Assembly: GCA_031425525.1 (NCBI GenBank)
Contig: JANPJM010000028.1
Coordinates: 1-64,000 of the forward strand
Direction of reading: 5' to 3'
Source of the DNA: JANNMJ01 sp031425525
Lineage (GTDB): Bacteria > Bacteroidota > Bacteroidia > Cytophagales > Hymenobacteraceae
DNA: 64,000 nt
Within the stretch, counting starts at the first letter, position 1, and each line of letters begins with the position of its first letter. Both the position numbers and the translations under genes were made by a program. The notes below the pieces were generated by a model. The model searched no databases and was not told where the DNA came from. It saw only the letters and a list, made by a program, of their open reading frames with translations. Shown here piece after piece: positions 63,019 through 64,000 of this stretch.

Positions 63019-63648
63019 TTACCCCACCGCATCCAGCGCCTTTCGCCCCACACTCCCCCCACCGAGCGCCCGAAAAGCCGTTGGCGACATTCCCGTGACC
63101 TGCCGAAACTGGTTCGCCAGATGCGCCGCCGACGAGTACCCCAGCCGCGCGGCCACCTCGGCGATGGTGGCGCCATCGGGGTAGGAAAGCAACTCTTTGG
63201 CGCGCTCAATGCGCTGGCGGATGAGGTATTTTTCGAGCGTCAGGCCCATTCGCGCCGAGAAAACGTGCGAGAGCGCGCGGTAATCGCGGCCGAGCTTTTG
63301 GCTCAAGTAATGCGACGTGTTGTAGGCGCGTGCATCGGGCGGCGGGTAGTGCACCAGCTCGATGACGGCGGCTTTGATCTGCTCGATGAGCTGGTCGTGC
63401 GGGTCGGTGAGCAGCTCGAATCCCTGTTCGTGCAGCAGCGCGCGCAAGGGGGCGGAGTCGGGCAGGGAGGCGCCGTCGGGCGGCAGGCGCACGTCGGCGG
63501 TACCGAGCGCCACGGCCGCCACCTCGTACCCGAGCGTGGTCAGGTCGTCGCGCACCAGCACGAGGCAGCGCGGGCACACCATATGGCGGATAAAAAACCG
63601 GTGCGTCTCGGCCGGCGCCGACAGGGCAGAAGCGGCAGTAGTACTCAT
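63019..63648 (-). CDS. AraC-family regulator with an N-terminal HMA-like metal site
   Basis: 209 aa from ATG 63648. The N-terminus RFFIRHMVCPRCLVLVRDDLTTLGYEV resembles a heavy-metal-associated domain (CxxC), and the C-terminal ~100 residues are an AraC HTH (LEKYLIRQRIERAKELL, TIAEVAARLGYSSAAHLANQFRQVTGMSP). The start codon overlaps the cupredoxin stop in an ATGA, so they form an operon. A copper- or metal-responsive regulator is likely. Confidence 0.82.
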   Translation of the reverse strand: MSTTAASALSAPAETHRFFIRHMVCPRCLVLVRDDLTTLGYEVAAVALGTADVRLPPDGASLPDSAPLRALLHEQGFELLTDPHDQLIEQIKAAVIELVHYPPPDARAYNTSHYLSQKLGRDYRALSHVFSARMGLTLEKYLIRQRIERAKELLSYPDGATIAEVAARLGYSSAAHLANQFRQVTGMSPTAFRALGGGSVGRKALDAVG

Positions 63649-64000
63649 GTCGGACGTTTTTCGACCACCAGGCGGCCTTTGAGCATCCCCATTCCGCAAC
63701 TGAATGGGTAGGTGCCGGCTGCCAGGGCGGGCAGGTCGATGGTTGTCGTCTGGAAGGCGGGCAGCTCGCGCCGAACGTGAAGGTCGGGTATCAGCAGCTC
63801 CGCCGAGCAGTCGTTGTCTTCCTGCCGCACAAACTGGAGGCGGATAGGCTGACCGGCCGCCAGCTTGATGGTCGCCGGCGAGTAGCCGCCGTCTACGTGT
63901 ACGTCTACCGCCTGTGGCGTACCAGCCGCTACGGGCGCAGCGCGGCCCACACTGGCGCCATCGCCGGCGGTGGGCGCGAAAAAATACCAGCCCACGGCCC
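63645..64000 (-). CDS. Cupredoxin-domain protein, 5' end beyond the window
   Basis: At least 118 aa, partial. The frame continues past 64000 and the first visible GTG (63995) follows codon GCC, so the true N-terminus, probably a membrane anchor ending in GWYFFAP, is missing. VDVHVDGGYSPATIKLAAGQPIRLQF and TYPFSCGMGMLKGRLVV are cupredoxin-like; the C-x-M-G-M could bind copper. It is likely a membrane-anchored copper-binding protein. Confidence 0.75.
   Translation of the reverse strand, partial: AVGWYFFAPTAGDGASVGRAAPVAAGTPQAVDVHVDGGYSPATIKLAAGQPIRLQFVRQEDNDCSAELLIPDLHVRRELPAFQTTTIDLPALAAGTYPFSCGMGMLKGRLVVEKRPT

Overview
The window looks like chromosome of a Bacteroidetes bacterium, most probably a GC-rich Cytophagales such as Hymenobacter. 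The evidence is high GC, TAnnTTTG-type promoters upstream of several genes, proteins with type IX secretion (T9SS) C-terminal tails, and a PorE-like protein with TPR, beta-propeller, carboxypeptidase-regulatory and OmpA domains. The genus is inferred from sequence style, not from a database search.

Bases 1-24055 are ordinary chromosome. They hold two secreted T9SS-type proteins, a DNA glycosylase, a Uma2 nuclease-fold protein, an SDR oxidoreductase, lepA, a PIN-type toxin-antitoxin pair with a damaged or unusual toxin start, an outer-membrane phospholipase-like barrel, an aldehyde dehydrogenase/DUF779 pair with a divergent AraC regulator, folD, queE, the PorE-like gene, a Fic protein with a possible small antitoxin on the opposite strand, gltA, a secreted serine beta-lactamase-like hydrolase and tRNA-Ser(GGA). 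One small secreted gene (1486-1893) is cut by an in-frame stop.

Bases 24042-62770 are an integrated prophage of about 38.7 kb inserted at the 3' end of tRNA-Ser. A 13-bp identical core (24042-24054 and 62758-62770) marks the ends, and about 220 bp of diverged but colinear sequence follows the core on both sides. The structural genes run leftward from 49462 to 29774: sigma-like protein, small and large terminase, a gene with a nine-T slip site, collagen-like fibre, tail completion and tail proteins, tape measure, XkdF-type protease/scaffold, major capsid, connector-region proteins, portal, holin, unimolecular spanin-like lipoprotein, M15 endolysin and a metallophosphoesterase. The right arm (58763-62609) carries a tyrosine integrase, an excisionase-like HTH protein, repeats like iterons or operators, and a replication protein with DNA-polymerase-A-like motifs.

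Two cargo islands sit at the ends of the structural block. The left island (24221-29737) has a possible PD-(D/E)XK protein followed by three tandem divergent paralogues of an unrecognised ~160-aa family, an XRE regulator with an 18-bp palindrome beside it, a lipoprotein, and a divergent pair of a cytoplasmic trypsin-like protease and a HEPN-domain protein. The right island (50592-57246) has a DUF2971-like protein, a 1,454-aa RecB-type nuclease/UPF1-like helicase fusion and an adjacent DNA methyltransferase. These are the best candidates for new phage-borne defence systems; function is inferred from domains and context only.

Bases 62771-64000 return to chromosome: an AraC regulator with an N-terminal CxxC metal-binding-like part, overlapped by a cupredoxin gene that runs off the window edge.
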